A stretch of DNA of 64,000 nucleotides from contig JAMPIV010012453.1 of NCBI GenBank assembly GCA_024509875.1, forward strand, positions 62,001 through 126,000, in the 5' to 3' direction. Positions 32,976 through 44,887 of this stretch are shown here, piece by piece. How positions within the stretch are numbered: the stretch's first letter is position 1; every line of letters starts with the position of its first letter. A program made the position numbers and the translations under genes. Origin of the DNA: Oreohelix idahoensis (lineage: Eukaryota > Mollusca > Gastropoda > Stylommatophora > Oreohelicidae). The notes beneath the pieces were generated by a model. It had not been told where the DNA came from, did not search any database, and saw only the letters and a program-made list of their open reading frames with translations.

Positions 32976-33174
32976 TCCACTCTTCTCTCTTGAATATATT
33001 TTCAACTTTGGTCACTGTGTAAGAGATGTCTACCTGCTCCATCCATGATATCCTTCTCTTTATTCTTGCTCTTTTGATGTTTAGCTACGTTCCCATGTAG
33101 AGGATACCTTTTGTCTGTGTCATCTCTTCCTTACACTTTTGCATAGATATGTACAATCTCTTTTAGCAGATACG

Positions 33175-33770
33175 CCCATGGCTGGCCTTTGAGCCGGGCG
33201 ACCGCCCTTAGCGCTGAGAGCAAGGGGGACATGCGAGCGGGCAAGGAAAAAAAAACATTTATAACACATAGGGACTCTCATGTCTGTTGTTTTTCTGTAG
33301 TCTAGTGTTCTACTTCTTTATTTCCTACGAGTGCCTTATAACATACCTTTATATTTGTTTCATATTAATTTAAGGGGAAAAAAAGTAGTTTTTCGTCAAG
33401 AAGCGCGACTCTTCTTCAGCTGTCATACAATTAGCCCATTTCAAAGCAGCGACTCTTCTTCAGCTGCGACACAATTCGCCCATTTCAAAGCAGCGACTCT
33501 TCTTCAGCTGTGACACAATTTGCCCATTTCAATGCATGCAATATAAATCTATTATTAGAAAACACTAACAGCAAAGTGTGACATATTATGTTGTTGTTGA
33601 TATTTTTATGTAATAACAGTAGAAAATTGATCCACAGTTGTGTTCATGAATCCTAATTAATTTCCCAGTAGTTTAACTTTCGCGGCTAGAAGTATGGGGG
33701 AAGTGGCGCATGTCAAACAACTCGCCCGGAGCGTTGAATGCTTTTACGCCAGCCCTGCATACATGTATCT
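33175..33770. mobile_element. Possible hAT-like non-autonomous element
   Basis: The outer ends show partial inverted similarity (CATGGCTGGC left; CAGGGCTGGC on the reverse complement right, each followed within about 30 bp by CCGGGCGA). No clean 8-bp TSD is visible, so this is tentative. It encloses the 44-bp tandem repeat. Confidence 0.3.
33401..33535. repeat. 44-bp tandem repeat, three copies
   Basis: The unit is gcgactcttcttcagctgtg followed by acacaatttgcccatttcaa and agca. The three copies differ at a few sites. Confidence 0.85.
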
Positions 33771-35616
33771 TAATGCACAGACCTATATTCTACTACATAC
33801 GCCCTAGTATATCGCAATGAAGCCGCTATATGTACTTGCCTACAGTATTATTGGTAATATCGCATTCCGATATTACCGTATTATCCTTGTTTTAATTAAA
33901 ATAGAATACAGACGACAGCGAAATGCGTTCAGAAATCTGGGCATGCAGTTTTAAAATTTAGCGTTTGGCTGGAATTTTGAATGTGGGTTAAAAACAAATA
34001 AAAATCAGTTCTATTTGCTCGTTTAAATGACTAAATCGCATATCCCATACTTATCATCAACCTATTTTTGCCAATTCTCACATACGTCTCACGTTTATTA
34101 ACCATCATCTGATAATGTTATCTTTCTCATACACACACACACACACACACATGCAGCCCTTAACTTGCTTACGTCAGCTGTATTTGTTCAAATGTTATTT
34201 AAGGACGGTTCTCAACCTTTGTGCATCACGGTCTGTTTTGAGAAACTTAGTTGCCACACCGTACCTGTACCCCTCCTCACACATCCACACCTATACATTC
34301 ACAAAATGTCGCCCCCGGACGAACAAGAATCCCCGAAGCCTTCCATCAATCCTCCTTCAGTCCAAACCATAGGCTAAGAACTTGAGGGAGGGGGTTACGA
34401 CATGAAATATCTACCTTTTTTTTTTTACAGTTAAAGAAACTATGTTTGTTGTAACATCTTTATTTCAGGAAACCTTACGCTGCACTTCCTGAATTGCAGT
34501 ATATTGACATCCAAAGTAGGTGCTATCAAGTGCATTTAGCGGACTATGTAAATCCTCAAAAGGCGGGATCTTGCAAGGTTTCCTATAACTAAACGACCCA
34601 ATGAACAGGACGGCGTAACAAATAGTACTCCGTGGTTTCACTACGGTGATGTTATGTAACAGGTAGTGTCGGTAATCTGAAATTTGGTCGGAAGTAATTT
34701 GTTTAACAATGACTTTTATGAGGGAAAATAACGGACATAAATTTATAATCAAAAGGCAATAATCCATAATACATTGTAAAGGAGGAGACAAGAGTAGAGT
34801 TGACGTCCCTTGGTTGAAAGTTTGGAATTGTTTTTGTTTGGCAAGTGAGCGAAGGTGAACTAGACTACGAGATTACATTCTCGTGCGGTGAATGAATTGT
34901 TTAGTTGCGAGAAACTTGATCTAGATTGTTCGGATAATAGTTATCGTTGTAAATCGTGGTTCAATATTAAATCAGTCAGATTCGAGAACGCGTTTAGCGT
35001 ATGTTCAGGAAATGGGCTCTCTCCCAAGTGTGTATAAAGATAGTATTTTATAAGTGGCAGGCGCAATTGAGAGTTCTTATCGGACGATAAGCCAAAGTCA
35101 TTTTGGTTGATCTCTGTGGTGACAGAAGAATGCACTATCGTCTAAACGCTCAATCGCCTGTATATATGACAGTTTTGTTGAGTTATTCTGAGGACAAGAA
35201 TGCCAGTGTTGCCATTTCAATAAATGTGTATGTTTTCTAAACGAACCAGATACGTTGAACATTTAAGAGTCTTTTACTGGTAGTGCAGATTTGTAGGCAA
35301 GATGTCAGACTAACGAATAGTATATAAACTTGGGAAATCGTCAACCCTGGCGGTAGGCCAGTATTTCTCTAAGATACACAAAGTAAAGACTACAGAAAGT
35401 AAGCTACAACAGAAGAAATATATATCGGTACATTTTGAAAAGACAATGTTTACATAAAGAATTTTGAGGACAGAAATTATTGACAACAGCGGTTTTCATG
35501 TCGTGACCACCATAACCAATAGAGACAGCTAGAACTACCGAAGCAGCGACAGAGAACATTGAGAGAGCTTAAGAGTGGCAGTATTATTACCTACATAAGT
35601 TGTTGCTGTTTAAAGT
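33771..35616. other. Non-coding stretch with LTR-like signals
   Basis: A (CA)n run lies at 34134-34151. From about 34850 to 35350 there are a TATATA-type promoter match (near 35160) and AATAAA (near 35219), followed by leader-like sequence to an ORF at 35617. This would suit a worn LTR plus leader, but no terminal repeats were found. Confidence 0.3.
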
Positions 35617-35868
35617 ATGCCAGCCTCACGAGGAAGGTTGGGCATACCATATTTTCAACACCTTGATTATGTAAATAAAGTTGAACGTTATGTGTTACTG
35701 CTGTCCGAGTGGAGTCGATCATCGATAACTGAGATCATCCATCACTTGTCTGTTCTGAACTGTTGTCGTTATATTGAGAAAGAAGTTATCATAACATCAT
35801 CAAACATAAATGAGCTGCCTACTGTTCAGGGTAGAGATACGAACCCACTATACGATCAAACAAGATAG
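35617..35868 (+). CDS. Hypothetical 83-aa ORF
   Basis: The ATG at 35617 opens 83 codons (MPASRGRLGIPYFQHL...) with no motif I recognise. It could be a gag remnant downstream of the LTR-like stretch or chance. Confidence 0.2.
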   Translation: MPASRGRLGIPYFQHLDYVNKVERYVLLLSEWSRSSITEIIHHLSVLNCCRYIEKEVIITSSNINELPTVQGRDTNPLYDQTR

Positions 35869-36009
35869 AATTAGGGTATGGTAGACAACCATCACCAACG
35901 GCCACATATACCCATTTGGTGCTTATGACCAGTCCACAGTAAAGCTTATCTGTCTGCTGCAACAGCTGTCTCTCGTGATTTTGAAATACTTAATATGATT
36001 GCTCTGTTT

Positions 36010-37110
36010 GATATTCTAATGAGAACGACTGGAACGCATTCAAAATGAAGGGGTGCGACTAGTTTTGGGCTGTATGCGTGATACCCCCATTGTGACAATG
36101 AGATACATGCTCGGATTGCTGTCGATTAGATCCAGATATGCGATGGCCCAGGCGAAAAGCCTATATGCGGGTAACCGCCGACAAAAGACATCCCCCTACA
36201 TGACAACGTAGCTGGCATCACAGGAGCAAGAATCAAGAGGGGGATGTCATGGATGGCACAGGCAGAGGTTACGATTGGTCAGGTGACCAGGTTTGAAAAT
36301 GTATCCAAAGGGGAAGAGTAGAGTAAGTCAGGGGAGAACTGGATAAATTACCAGCAGGTCATCATTAGCCTTGACAGAGAGTGCAGATCTTGGGGCAATG
36401 GAAAAGCAGAGCTGGAGATTAATCATCTGGTAAGTGATCATGCTGGGGATGATGACGCCATTGTGTACACTGATGGGCCTGTAATGCGTGGTGAGAAATC
36501 AAGATGGGGCTTCTCTGCGAAAATAAAGGGCAGGGTCGTCGCTGAACCGAGTGAAGCCTTCATGACAACAACCTCCAGCCTGAGAATGGAGGTAGAGGAA
36601 TTTACTGCAGCACTGAGGTGGCTGTCTGAAACCCCATCAACCAGGGCAGTTATATTGTCAGACTCTCAAGCAATGCTTCGGAAAGTTCAGAACGGATGGC
36701 TGCGGCAGGAATGGAAAACATCAATAGAATCCTCAAATCTACAAGAACTGGTGTGGATCTACTGTCCTGGTCATGCAGGGGTACGTGGCAATGAGAGAGA
36801 GCTGACAGACTGGCCTTGAGAGCACCCATAATGGGGACACTGGACATGGATAAGGGAGAGATACTAAGGGCAATTAATGATCGCCTGCTGGATAATGGCA
36901 CTGCAATGGATGAGTCAACAAGGCTGAGACTGTTGGAGTTTGGCATCAAACGTGGGACTAGCAGAAATAGACGTGAGAGATGATGCATCCGTCGTATGTA
37001 CAACCAGCGTGCTACAGGTACAATTAGCATTCATACTCTTCGACATTTGCTGAGGGAGACTGAGCACCTATGTGCAGTGAGGTCGATTCTGATTAACAAT
37101 AACAATTGAT
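36010..37110 (+). mobile_element. Decayed RNase-H LINE, 3' part
   Basis: In broken frames: RT thumb region (RIQNEGVRLVLGCMRDTP, about 36030-36090; RYAMAQAKSLY), then RNase H with VYTDGPVMRGEK (36463 on), LRMEVEEFTAALRWL, VILSDSQAMLRKV and WIYCPGHAGVRGNERE, a frameshift near 36812, then LRHLLRETEHLCAV and a terminal ACAATA-type tail near 37095. The second catalytic Asp (LSDSQ) and the GNE...A(D) motif are recognisable. Same family as the fragment at 32780-32975, opposite strand. Confidence 0.7.
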
Positions 37111-37279
37111 ATTCTCAAGTAAAAATTAAAATAGTAACTGGAAAACATTTAGAATCTTCGCGCTTTTCAAGATATGGTAACGGTTAAAAGTAGGGAATAA
37201 CTGTTGTGTTATATCAAGAGGCCATTGAGCATGCAAATATTGGATTTGACATTGTTATTGTTGATCAGAAAACATTTTC

Positions 37280-37868
37280 TTCCTTACAAATGACCTGTAG
37301 AACATGAGAAGTGACTTGATGCTAGTTCCCCATCCACTGCCTTTTAGGTATCTCATCAAATTAGTGAGTCCTCTGCAGCTCTCAACCAGCTTGTCTTTAT
37401 GTTTTTTCCAGTTTAGTTGTTGATCTAAAGTCATGCCTAAATATTTGGTTGTTTCTACTGTTTTAATTTGTGCCCTTGGATTTTTATGTCAATTGTTTTA
37501 TTTTTTATAAATCTACCTCTACTGAATATCATTCCGACTGTCTCTTTAGCGTTTAGTTGGAAGCCCCACTTAGCCATCCATTCTGCGATCTTTGTTAATT
37601 TGGGCTTGCAGATCTTTATATAATCTGGGAAGGATTTTCCCCGTCCTCCAAATAGCTGCATCATCTGAAAATTGTGATAGTTTGTTTCTTCTGTTGCTGA
37701 ATTCCTCTATTAAGTCATTAACCATAATAGAAAATAGGGAAGGAGATAATATGAGAATTGAGGGATGCCGTTCTGTTGCTCGTATAACTCTGATTTGTCA
37801 TTATTTACTTGTACTGTAAAATATATGTACTCCAAGAAGTTTTCTATGTAGTTGTATATGTTTCCAGT
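37280..37868 (-). mobile_element. LINE RT fragment, inverted relative to its neighbour
   Basis: Minus strand, frames slightly broken: NYIENFLEYIYFTVQVNN, a GIPQ...LSPSLFSIMVNDL box, QFSDDAAIW (the catalytic YADD position reads FSDD), then KWGFQLNAKETVGMIFSR and TKYLGMTLDQQLNWKKH, ending abruptly in the thumb (LLMFYRSF) near 37290. It continues, in protein coordinates, the plus-strand fragment next to it. Confidence 0.7.
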
Positions 37869-38755
37869 TATGAACAAGCCCTACAAAAATATAGAAGAAA
37901 TAGGACCCAAGTTAACTATGAACAGTATAAGAGAATAATAAATGAAACAAATAAAATAATATTACAGGAAAAGGAAACGTGCTGGAAAACCTTCTGCCAA
38001 ACCCTCAATCCAAGCACTCAGTTACAGAGGTGTGGAGAAGATTAAAAACCCTTAACGGGAACCCAAAACGAACAGTAATGCCTATTATCAATATTCCAGA
38101 ACGGGCAGAATCAGACAAACGAAAAGCAAATACCCTAGCAAAGTACTTCTATAATGTAAGTGCTAGGGAAAACCTGGGACACAAAGAAATAGGAAGAAGA
38201 GAAAAACGCATAACAGAACTAAGGAAAAACGAGATAAATAATGTTGGGGAGAAATCTTATCTAAACTCCGAAATTACTGTAGAGGAAGTAGAAAAGGCAA
38301 TAAATGAGAAATCGAACTCAGCATCAGGTCACGACATTCTAAGCTACGAAATACTAAAAAAGATACCAAAATATACCATAGACGTAATAACCTCTCTATT
38401 CAATATTATATGGAAAACAGGTAAAATACCAAAGGTATGGACAGTAGCAGTAGTCATACCAATACTAAAACCAGATAAAGGGGCCCATGATGACATCTCA
38501 CATAGGGAAAGTAATGGAAACTGTGGTGAACAATAGATTAAAGTTCCATATGAAAAAGAACAATCTTTACAGCCCAACCCAATCAGGGTTTAGAGAAAAC
38601 AGAAACACTATGGGCCAGCTTATCAGACTAGAACATGAGGTAATATCAGGATTTAAAAGAAATGCAAAAACAGTAGCTGTATTCTTAGATGTAGCAAGGG
38701 CATACGATGAATGCTGGAGAGAAGGTATGTTATATAAGATTAACAAGATGAGTGA
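37869..38755 (+). mobile_element. LINE EN-RT linker and RT motifs 0-3, plus strand
   Basis: Frames shift twice: YEQALQKYRRNRTQVNYEQ, then VWRRLKTLNGNPKRT, SASGHDILSYEILKKI, WTVAVVIPILKPDKG, ISLTSHIGKVMETVVNNRL, SGFRENRNTMGQL and FLDVARAYDECWREGML. It stops at about KINKM, which is immediately N-terminal to where the adjacent minus-strand fragment starts. Confidence 0.7.
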
Positions 38756-39068
38756 GCGTAGTGTACTCATTATTAATGCAATGCTGGAAGCATTATGTAC
38801 ATCTATCTCCCGGCCTTGCGCTGTTCGATTAGCGATTTTTTGATATAACGCTGTTTGTATTTTACGCCATATTTCTGTTATATGCAAAAAAAAATAATAA
38901 TAATAATAATAATAATCGATCTAACGCTCATCGTGAGCGACTATCTGATTATGATTTCGTAGACCTGGAAAAACAGCATGCACACGAGTATCAAGAAGAG
39001 GAAAATGAACCAAAGCAGACGAAGACCTTTGTACCAGTAAACTTTAACGATGCATCAGTCAGCTCCAG

Positions 39069-39401
39069 CCGGATATAGTGCTTCATTCTTCAGCAACGCT
39101 TAAGGTCATACTGATTGAACTGACCGTGCCATTTGAATCCAGATTAGACGAGCAACATTCGTTCAAAGCGGCCAAGTATAGTGATCTGGCCGCGGATCTG
39201 AGATACGATGGGTTCACTGCAAGGGTCATGGCTGTTGAAATGGGCGCAAGAGGGCTTGTGGCTGCATCAATGTATGATTTATTGAAACTGTTAGGGCTGA
39301 GGGGAGAGCCAAGAACAAGGGCACTGAAGAGGTTTAGTGAAACTGCCGAAAAGGCATCAGGCTGGCTGTGGAACAACCGCAATGGGCAATGGAAATCGTG
39401 A
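39069..39401 (+). pseudogene. Restriction-like endonuclease fragment of a retroelement
   Basis: The frame is open from PDIVLHSSATLKVILIELTV through KYSDLAADLRYDGF, VEMGARGL to LWNNRNGQWKS-stop. PD-x(n)-E-L-T-V-P followed by a helix with KAAKY matches the K/RPD...D/E core of the restriction-like endonucleases found after RT in R2/R4-type site-specific LINEs. No RT is adjacent, so it is a fragment. The in-frame ATG is absent near the start. Confidence 0.5.
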
Positions 39402-40693
39402 CAATAAACGCTGCGGTACAGAAAACATAAGGAAGTTTTCTAAGTCCACAATACGCTGAGTTTTTTGGTGTACTAGTGAAAGGGCTGTGACTGAGGGGCA
39501 ACAGGCGGCGTGTATTATAAGGGGTGTCAGGCACATAATTTCCGTGGCTAGCGCGCAGTGGCTAGACTCGTCGGCTTCGCGCAGGTGTGTGTCCTTAGGT
39601 GTGATGTGCGACGGAACGAACGGAACAATTTGTCTTCTCTTTGTTACTTTCACAATTGCCTCCACGGCTGGCGGAGTTGTGGATTTTAAAGTTGCTACCA
39701 TAAGTGAAATGGGTTCATTTTCGATACAAGACAACAGGAGGCTGAGACGCTTGGGAGTCATGACCCAAGTGGGCCCGCCCCCCTTAGAGTGTAAAGGAGT
39801 AAATCGGGCCGAGACACTTGTGGGACGGGGGGACACCTCTTCTGATGATCAGATTGCTTCCTGTTGTATCGCTCTGTAAAGAGTTTCCTATCATAACGCA
39901 TGTCTGTTTGCGAGCGATGTTTTAGTTTTTCCTGACCGCGCTATTTATAGCTATCGTGACAGAGGTCACGTGGTCAACTTCCTAACGGGAAAAAAATGTG
40001 GCGGAGTTTACTTTTGATAGGGCTTAATTAATGCTTTTAGGCTAGTTTATTATTATAAATACCGGCTTTAATTTTGCGTAAAGCTAGATTAGAAATGTTA
40101 GAGTAAATTTTAGAACAAGAACAAACATTTTATCACAATTAGAACAGAAGATATAATAGTCTGAAATAGTGTAAGATTTACGTTTTTATAAATATTTTGT
40201 TATGGTTTGTTTCTAATGCAATTTACACTAAAACGATCACAATCAACATGCATAACAAATTACAGAAATCAAAAGTAGAAAACCTGCAGAAAATGGATAT
40301 CATAGTTTTGTTTTGGTTTCGTGCGTCAAACATTAATTATTGAAACATTAAATTGCTAGTCCACATTTATTACCTTAAAATAACACAGCCAATTGTCCCC
40401 AAAACATGAGAGCTAACAATTATCTCAATCATACATCACGATGGTCATGTAAAAATGAGTACGGTCATGAGTAAAACGAAATGTTCAATTTAATAAATAA
40501 AACATACACCTATTAAATGATTTCCACACTCTGTTAATTCTGTCACTCTCACACAACAACTGCCATAATTTGCTCTAGCCCCAAAATTTCGCTCAATTAT
40601 CATTCACGTGTTTTTTAATAGGAGGAATCTGTACATTCACAGATGGAGAAATTTGTAACAAATGAGTTTCCATTATACATTTTAATTGTGAAG
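39402..40693. other. Non-coding stretch
   Basis: GC-richer to about 39870 with overlapping ORFs in several frames and no motif, then AT-rich with no feature. The first part may be the 3' tail of the endonuclease-bearing element. Confidence 0.35.
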
Positions 40694-41862
40694 TTATATT
40701 TTTAATACCGCTGGCGCGTCTTTCAAAATTCTCTGTTTTCTTTCCTGTGCCCACGTAAGACCTACTGTTTCCCTCATGGCTATTGCTAATTCTTTGGATA
40801 TTCTAACTCTACTTTCAATGCCTGCTTTCCTGCAAATTTCCTGACGTGACGTTTCTGAACAGCGTTGTAGTTTATGTGCCTGCTGCAAGTCTAGTGAGTC
40901 AGTTGATGTTCCAGCAATATGTTTCCTAACAGTGTGGAGAAATTGAGATCGCTTACGTTTTGTTGGCGTTCTGGTGACTGATGTTTCTCTTCTATGTTTA
41001 ATTAGTTTTTGTAGTACAATAGGCTGTCCTCTGGTTTTGCATTTTATGATATTATTTTTTGCTGTTTCTAGTTTTTTTTTCTAACAATGGATGTGAATAG
41101 GGTTTCTTCCTCTTGTGTTAGTGGTTGTGAAGGTGGCTTAGCAAGTAAATGTTGTACTGTGATGTCGCTTTTGAAGACAGGCGAGGTGGATATACATGTC
41201 GTATGTATAACTGACTTGGTAGGTGTAGATGTGGCAAAAAAAACTGGCATGCTAGGGTGAGTAGTGTTATCCACCTCCAAATGAATAATGGTATCGCCTT
41301 TAATGTGAGATGACTCATCAACCTCCAGCTGAACAATATCATCTCTAATGTGAGCAGGCAGATCAACCTCCTGCTGTACTGAGCTATCCTGACTACAGCT
41401 AACTGACTGACTACAGATAACTGACTGACTACAGCTAACTGACTGACTAGACATGGAGGGGTCAGAAAGAACATCACAGGGGATAGAGCAGCTTTTTGTT
41501 TTTAAAACACCAAAAGATGTCTTTGCAAAATAATTGCACAGTTGATATTCACTTATAGTTAAATTATGGTCATAGTCTTTGCAGATGTGCTGACTGTTTT
41601 CCGATAGTAACTTGGCTGTTTCAAGACACTTCTCATTATGCCTCCTTTTTGAGTTTTGTATTCGTAAATAACACTTCTTACAAAATATAGTCGAATGCTC
41701 TGTGGGTTTATCATCTGATACGTTAATTCTAAACTCAAAGAACATATCATTAACGTAATTAGAACAGTTTAGTGCTTTATGATTTGAACTTTTTGTTTTG
41801 GAAGTTAATGCTCTCTTGCCACAGGCTCTGCACAGTGCACTGGCACAATTCATATGATGCAA
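40694..41862 (-). CDS. RAG1-N-terminus-like zinc protein of N-RAG-TP type, two overlapping frames
   Basis: The first frame (41862-41068, 264 aa) starts MHHMNCASALCRACGKR and has CRACG, then FEFRINVSDDKPTEHSTIFC and KKCY, the CRxCG...F.I.V..D...H...FC..C pattern of the region just N-terminal to the RAG1 RING, also present in molluscan N-RAG-TP transposons. A polar Ser/Val-rich middle follows with three near-repeats of (C)SQSV. It ends at TAG 41068-41070, directly after A AAA AAC (41071-41077), the canonical -1 slip heptamer. The -1 frame is open for about 125 further codons (KHRRETSVTRTPTKRKRSQ, SRQEICRKAGIES, LTWAQERKQRILKDAP) to 40694. Loss of one A from the run would explain the same break. 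No catalytic RAG1 core or TIRs were found. Function unknown. Confidence 0.6.
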
Positions 41863-42278
41863 AAAAAAGTATGTTCCATTTAGTTGTTATGTAGAATAGT
41901 TTACTTGTGTGTGTATAAAGATAATGGAATATTTGGGAGTATCAAGTCTAACACAAGGCTGTAGAATGCTTTATCTGTGAATGAAAGAAGATATACAAAC
42001 AGTTACTTAGAATTCTTTGGCAGCCGTCGTGTGCACAGGATTGTCTACCAAAGAACACTAATGGAACAGTCCTTATCTCACACACAATAAAAAAAGACAT
42101 TCATATTATAAATACAAGATTAACAAAACTTGAAAGATAGATCAAAGTATGTGGAAGTAATCTATCTATAGCTTTACATGTTTTCTGACGCTCATATACG
42201 TCTAGTTAAGTATCATTATAAATGAATGAAAATGCAAAAAAGATGGTGCTTTACAAAAAGTTCTTTTTTTTTACAGCC
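41863..42278. other. Spacer before the first gypsy element
   Basis: AT-rich, with no supported feature. Confidence 0.35.
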
Positions 42279-44864
42279 TGTGACAGACGAACTCATCCGT
42301 CCTGAATTTGTTAGGATAATGGTGAGAACCCTCTCATAACATCGGTACCCCTGAAGTGTTGGATGAGATGATACGACTCTTCGTAACGATCCCTTGGATA
42401 ACATCAGTGCCCCCGAAATATTGTAACCTTTCGTCAAACGGGATTTTTCTTTTCACCTGGACTCATTAGCTATGCAACCTTACCACGCAGATTGGCAACA
42501 CGCTGGCTGATTGATATGTGGACAGTTTATCTACCGTTCATTCTGGTCATCGCATTGATTTAAGGAGAGATTAAATCACGCCCATGGTCATCTCTTGAGA
42601 AATCATATGCAGTAATTTCATTAACTTGGCCCAGAGGGGGCGGCGCCATAATCAAACAGATAGCAGCGACCACGATCAAAGACACGGACTGGGGGGATCT
42701 CAGGAAAGCTAGCGCCACGATCAAAGACAGTAGTGGTCCCTGAAACGGTTTCGCATCTCGGTGTTAAACACGGAACCGATCGCAGTGGGAGCGAACGGGG
42801 AAAGCCGACGCAAGCAGCGAGCGAAGATACGAGAGGCCAGGGGCGGCTTCTCCTTTTAGTCTGGCGGTCAGATCTCCAAAATTCTTCTGAGATCTAAAAA
42901 GGTGTCAAGTTTCTCATGTCCCACTCATCTTTCATTTCATTCTAGATATATACAGACCACGTAGAAATACACTTTATCACTCGTTGGCCAGAACTTAACA
43001 GAAGCACTAGCTATATTTGAAATCTTGCTAGATTATCCCATGGATTTTTATACATATTTGCAGTGAATTCTATTCTGTGCAAAGCGGTAATATATATATT
43101 GTGTAAAGTGATCAGTGGTCTAGTTCATTCATTCTATTTTACTGGATTCTGTGTTAATTTAAATCTATTAAATTAAACCGTCTCAATAGTTCCAGTTGTA
43201 AATGTAATGATATACCTGCTATATTATTTCCAAAAGATAATAGATGTTAAATGCTTAAATTAACTTTTAAAGTCGTGAAGGAATTTATAATTAATAAATT
43301 TAGTTAAGTCCTATATTTATAAATAGTCTTAACGGGAAATTTATCGCGCTTTAGAAGATTATTTGTTTTCGGTATATTACATGTCTTTTTTTCTTTCATA
43401 CAGAGTGATCGTAACCTGTGCGATCACAGCATTAAGAAAGCAATAAAGAAATCATCTTAAAAACTTTCCAGACATATTGATGAAACATTTTTAAATTTAA
43501 TCTTGTGGCTGTTCAATGCGACCTAGCTATCATAATTATATGAAAGAAAGCCTACCCAAGAATATTTCAAGAACAATCATCATATTAAAATTACAAATCT
43601 GTAAGATAACCTGGAAGTTGAACAGTGCCAGTAGCGATACCTGATTTACTGCCTTACTGTGAGAAGAGTACATATTTTCCTGAACGGTGACGGCTTAAGT
43701 TTTTTCCTCACTGGATTAATAAACTTTCCGGTCAATTACTATCATCACGCATTGAAGGAATTTTACCATAGCGGAAGATTAAAGAGACCACTTCATTTTC
43801 ACCCTTGTGTCGAACTGTGTCAGTGCCATCCCATAGACTCCTTTTATATTTAAAAAAAAAACACAATAACTCTTAGGCTTCAAGTCCAGCGATATAGTGA
43901 GAATAGTTGCGATCAGCCAACCTCGCTACATCTGGGGCGGGACATCGAAGTACTAGACAGTTCACATGTCAAAAGTGTAATTGCTGTTTATATAATTCTA
44001 TTGGATTGTCTGATGCTGTAATCGGTAAGTGTGTGAATATATGAGTGTGGATCCTCACGCGTGTGCATGAATGACAGGAAATTTAATCTTTTTTTGTAAC
44101 CATTTTGTTAACTTGCTTACCTGGTAATATAATTTTCTGTATACCCTACATTGTTCCTTTAAGCGGGATAGTTGATAATTTGTTAACTCTGTTTAAAAAC
44201 CCCCCTCCTTTTCATTTGCTTAGTAAAGGGAAGAACAATTGGGAAGAACAGGATTCTTTCTACCACCTATACCTAATTTTGAAACACCTCTTTCAGAGTA
44301 ATTAACTTCACTGTTAGGTTAACTTACCTATGTTCCTGATAACTATCTATCTTTGGACTGGGTTTATCTTTGTCTAATAAGCGGGACGGGCTTAGTCGAT
44401 ACCAATCTTCTTCACCCCCTCCCCACTTTGTTATTTGCATTTTCTGTACTTACGATAATTTTATGTAACACTTGATATTTGTTTGTGAGTTGATTCTTTT
44501 TTTGGTTAATAAACATCATAAACTTAATCGTTACGGTGTTGGACTACCCAAAGCCCATAAAATTTCCCCTATTTGTTTAAGATAGTTGTATCCACGTCGT
44601 CTGTGTGTCTGAAGCACCAAATCGGTGTGAGAGCAGGTGCGTGTCTGGAAACTGGCAAATAATTGTTTGACCAGTATGAGCCTGAAGAGTAGATTGAGAG
44701 AAACGATTTGTCGTAAATAAGTCTGTCTTTACTCTCCTCCAGCATTCTGTGGAGCAACTATTTAATCTCTACATTTCTATCACTGAGCTTTTTTCACCAT
44801 CATTCTACACTCTAAACCGGACTACTATTTCTAAGACTCTTTCTCTCAAAATAAATTTACGACA
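42279..44864 (+). repeat. 5' LTR of gypsy element 1 (about 2.6 kb)
   Basis: It begins TGTGACAG and plausibly ends ACGACA at 44864, preceded by AATAAA at 44850-44855 and followed six bases later by a tRNA-primer-like site. This would be an unusually long LTR; the 3' end is inferred because the partner LTR is cut after 66 bp. The interior holds no coding sequence I recognise. A C-G-rich block at 42640-42860 could be the promoter/R region. Confidence 0.6.
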
Positions 44865-44869
44865 ATATT

Positions 44870-44887
44870 TGGCTGGCTCGCCGGGAT
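44870..44887 (+). promoter_or_regulatory. Primer-binding site candidate, gypsy element 1
   Basis: TGGCTGGCTCGCCGGGAT could pair with a tRNA 3' end; it starts with TGG (complement of CCA) and its GGCTCG...CCGGGAT part resembles tRNA-Pro-type sites. It lies just after the proposed LTR end. The leader to 45591 is otherwise non-coding. Confidence 0.5.

Noticed and set aside
34200..34380. GGTTCTCAACCTTTGTG resembling an hAT end
   Set aside because: No partner end or 8-bp TSD found nearby.
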